Assembly: GCA_016844485.1 (NCBI GenBank)
Contig: JAENIZ010000149.1
Span: 1 to 5,023, forward strand
Direction: 5' to 3'
DNA from: Gammaproteobacteria bacterium
GTDB lineage: Bacteria; Pseudomonadota; Gammaproteobacteria; Eutrophobiales; Eutrophobiaceae
Length of the DNA stretch: 5,023 bases
The stretch's first letter is position 1, and the number at the start of each line of letters is the position of its first letter. The translations under genes were made by a program, and so were the position numbers. Below are positions 3,946-5,023 of this stretch, piece after piece. The notes beneath the pieces were generated by a model. It was not told where the DNA came from. It was given only the letters and a program-made list of their open reading frames with translations, and ran no database searches.

Positions 3946-4725
3946 TTACTTCGGCTTGTGAAAGATAAATAAGGCGCGATCGGTGGTGCCGCGTTGCCCC
4001 TGCGTGAACACCATCCAGGTACGATCGTCCTCCGGGTGCGCGAGGATGGCGCTGTCTTCTATGAGTTCGAAACCGGCGGCGAGCAGTTCATCCTTGACAA
4101 CCTGCACGTCGATGCGGTGAAGCTTTTCCACGTCACGGGTGCCGGAGCCGTCTTCCGCCTTATGTTCCTCGACAACGTAGGCGCTGCCCGGTTTCAGGGA
4201 TGCGAGCAACTTTGCGTTCATCTTGGCCGTGTCGATTTTCTGCAGGATCAGGTCGTGGTAGTACAGCATGTTGAATACCACGTCGACATCCTCCGGAAAG
4301 GCCGAATTGTTATAGTCCTCCTGGTGGTAAGCCGTATTCGGGTGCGCTGCGGCGAACGCCCGTGACGCCTCGCCGGCGAAGCGTTCGGTATAGGGCAGGT
4401 CATAAACATCGACCTTGCCGTTCGGTCCGACCACGGCCGAGAGGATCTTCGTATAGTACTGACCGACGCCGGCGATCTCGATAATGTGATCACCCGGTTT
4501 GATACCGGACATCATCAGGATCTCGGCCGGCCGGCGCGAGGAATCACGGGCCTTTTCCGCATCCGTCCGTTCCGGTGATTCAATGGCCTTACGGATATAG
4601 TCCGGCGTTCCTTCAGGCAGGGTATAAGGCCCCAGGGATACGGGCGCAGGAGGCTGTTGCGCAGTGACCGAAAATGCAATGAACGCTAGAACCAGGCTGG
4701 CTGATAATGTTGACAGGTAACGCAT
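3946..4725 (-). CDS. Exported class I SAM-dependent methyltransferase-like protein
   Basis: A 259-residue protein. The ATG at 4725 has AGGAG 8 nt ahead. Residues 1-22 form a Sec signal peptide (basic R2, hydrophobic LVLAFIAFSV, cleavage expected after VTA22), followed by a proline-rich linker, so the product acts outside the cytoplasm. The Rossmann-type core starts near residue 63 (RRPAEILMMSGIKPGDHIIEI). Motif I is EIAGVGQYY (83-91), where relatives usually have a PGxG-type glycine loop. Acidic motif II is DVYDLP (106-111), motif IV is VDVVFNMLYYHDL (147-159), and a strand LKPGSAYVVEEH lies at 177-188. The C-terminal part (LHRIDVQVVKDELLAAGFELIEDS, then HPEDDRTWMVF) is typical of the predicted exported methyltransferases of COG4798. 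The substrate is unknown. How SAM would be available in the periplasm is unclear, so a non-methylating role is possible. It stands alone, with its own promoter region and a downstream stem-loop. Confidence 0.86.
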   Translation of the reverse strand: MRYLSTLSASLVLAFIAFSVTAQQPPAPVSLGPYTLPEGTPDYIRKAIESPERTDAEKARDSSRRPAEILMMSGIKPGDHIIEIAGVGQYYTKILSAVVGPNGKVDVYDLPYTERFAGEASRAFAAAHPNTAYHQEDYNNSAFPEDVDVVFNMLYYHDLILQKIDTAKMNAKLLASLKPGSAYVVEEHKAEDGSGTRDVEKLHRIDVQVVKDELLAAGFELIEDSAILAHPEDDRTWMVFTQGQRGTTDRALFIFHKPK

Positions 4726-4743
4726 GCGGTTTTCTCCTTAATT

Positions 4744-4773
4744 TTTATAAGATAATGCTTATTATCTTCTCAA
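4744..4773 (-). promoter_or_regulatory. Promoter region of the methyltransferase with a perfect palindrome
   Basis: AAGATAAT, GCTT, ATTATCTT (4749-4768) is a perfect 8-bp inverted repeat. On the minus strand it sits between TTGAGA (4773-4768) and TATAAA (4749-4744), spaced 18 bp, so a bound protein would block polymerase. With that promoter, transcription would begin at the Shine-Dalgarno sequence itself. An alternative -10, GATAAT inside the palindrome, gives a more normal leader but has no good -35. The GATAAT...ATTATC halves resemble those of Fur boxes, but the spacing is not the classical one. Confidence 0.5.
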
Positions 4774-5023
4774 AAGAGGGTAAAAAGATAGACCGGTGAC
4801 CCGATCGATGAATGCGGAAGTATCGATAGATGGGCCGGGATATTGCGAAAAATGCTTCGAAAAGTGGCCGGTGATAAATTGAAATAATTCTCAGTTGTCA
4901 CCAACACCTTTTAAGTTCTTGATTATCCCAGCTACCTGATACCGATGACCGCCCTCGCCTACCGCTTCGGTGTCAATTACATTGTCTATGCTATGACCCA
5001 TTAACAGTGGGAAGTTCAAAGTA
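4774..5023. other. Gene-free right end of the window
   Basis: I see no supportable gene in these 250 bases. A plus-strand frame at 4946-5005 could encode 19 residues (MTALAYRFGVNYIVYAMTH). The minus strand is open from the right edge for about 41 codons, ending near 4896. Neither has a ribosome binding site or recognisable domain. A gene fragment is possible but not shown. Confidence 0.4.

Noticed and set aside
4946..5005. 19-residue plus-strand frame and the opposing minus-strand frame open to the right edge
   Set aside because: Both are too short, lack a ribosome binding site and show no domain I can name. They could be a truncated gene, but the window does not show it.

Overview
The window looks like a mosaic stretch of a proteobacterial chromosome or large plasmid. 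A gammaproteobacterium is the best guess. This rests on the family make-up (mobile mystery A/B pair, TipAS-type MerR regulator, ParE module, exported methyltransferase) and on repeats of the GGGGTCAGAGTA and AGGA-loop hairpin type. No rRNA, tRNA or housekeeping gene is present to fix the taxon. Base composition is uneven: positions 1-1160 are AT-leaning, with a very AT-rich control region at 1064-1150, while the genes from about 2970 to 4725 are clearly GC-richer. This suggests segments of different origin.

Layout. Positions 1-1063, minus strand: a two-gene operon encoding mobile mystery protein A (helix-turn-helix) and mobile mystery protein B (Fic-domain protein with an intact HxFxxGNGRxxR motif, running off the left edge). 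Upstream, at 1065-1150, three near-palindromic 20-bp sites repeat at exactly 33 bp across a good sigma70-type promoter. This is the clearest regulatory architecture in the window and probably the operator of protein A. Positions 1232-1381: a decayed C-terminal fragment of an IS91/IS801-like transposase. Positions about 1450-2060: no gene, but at least thirteen small hairpins with different stems, many sharing a GGA-type loop. Positions 2310-2333: a perfect isolated stem-loop.

Positions 2384-2904, plus strand: a toxin-antitoxin pair. The antitoxin is intact, but the ParE toxin is interrupted by one in-frame TAA while its remaining codons are conserved. Positions 2810-3733, minus strand: a MerR regulator with a C-terminal TipAS domain, a 19-bp-spaced MerR-type promoter with a dyad, and a strong internal ribosome binding site that could yield the TipAS domain alone. 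Its 3' end has run through a repeat and into the antisense of the parE relic. Positions 3803-3880: a 78-bp inverted repeat whose arm core also appears alone at 2928-2939, beside the altered regulator end. Positions 3946-4725, minus strand: an exported class I methyltransferase-like protein, with a palindrome in its promoter region.

The genes do not form one pathway. The left part is a mobile-element-associated Fic module plus element debris, the middle is a dying toxin-antitoxin locus, and the right part holds two independently controlled genes. The candidates most likely to be undescribed are the 33-bp-phased triple operator and the variable-stem, constant-loop hairpin array.
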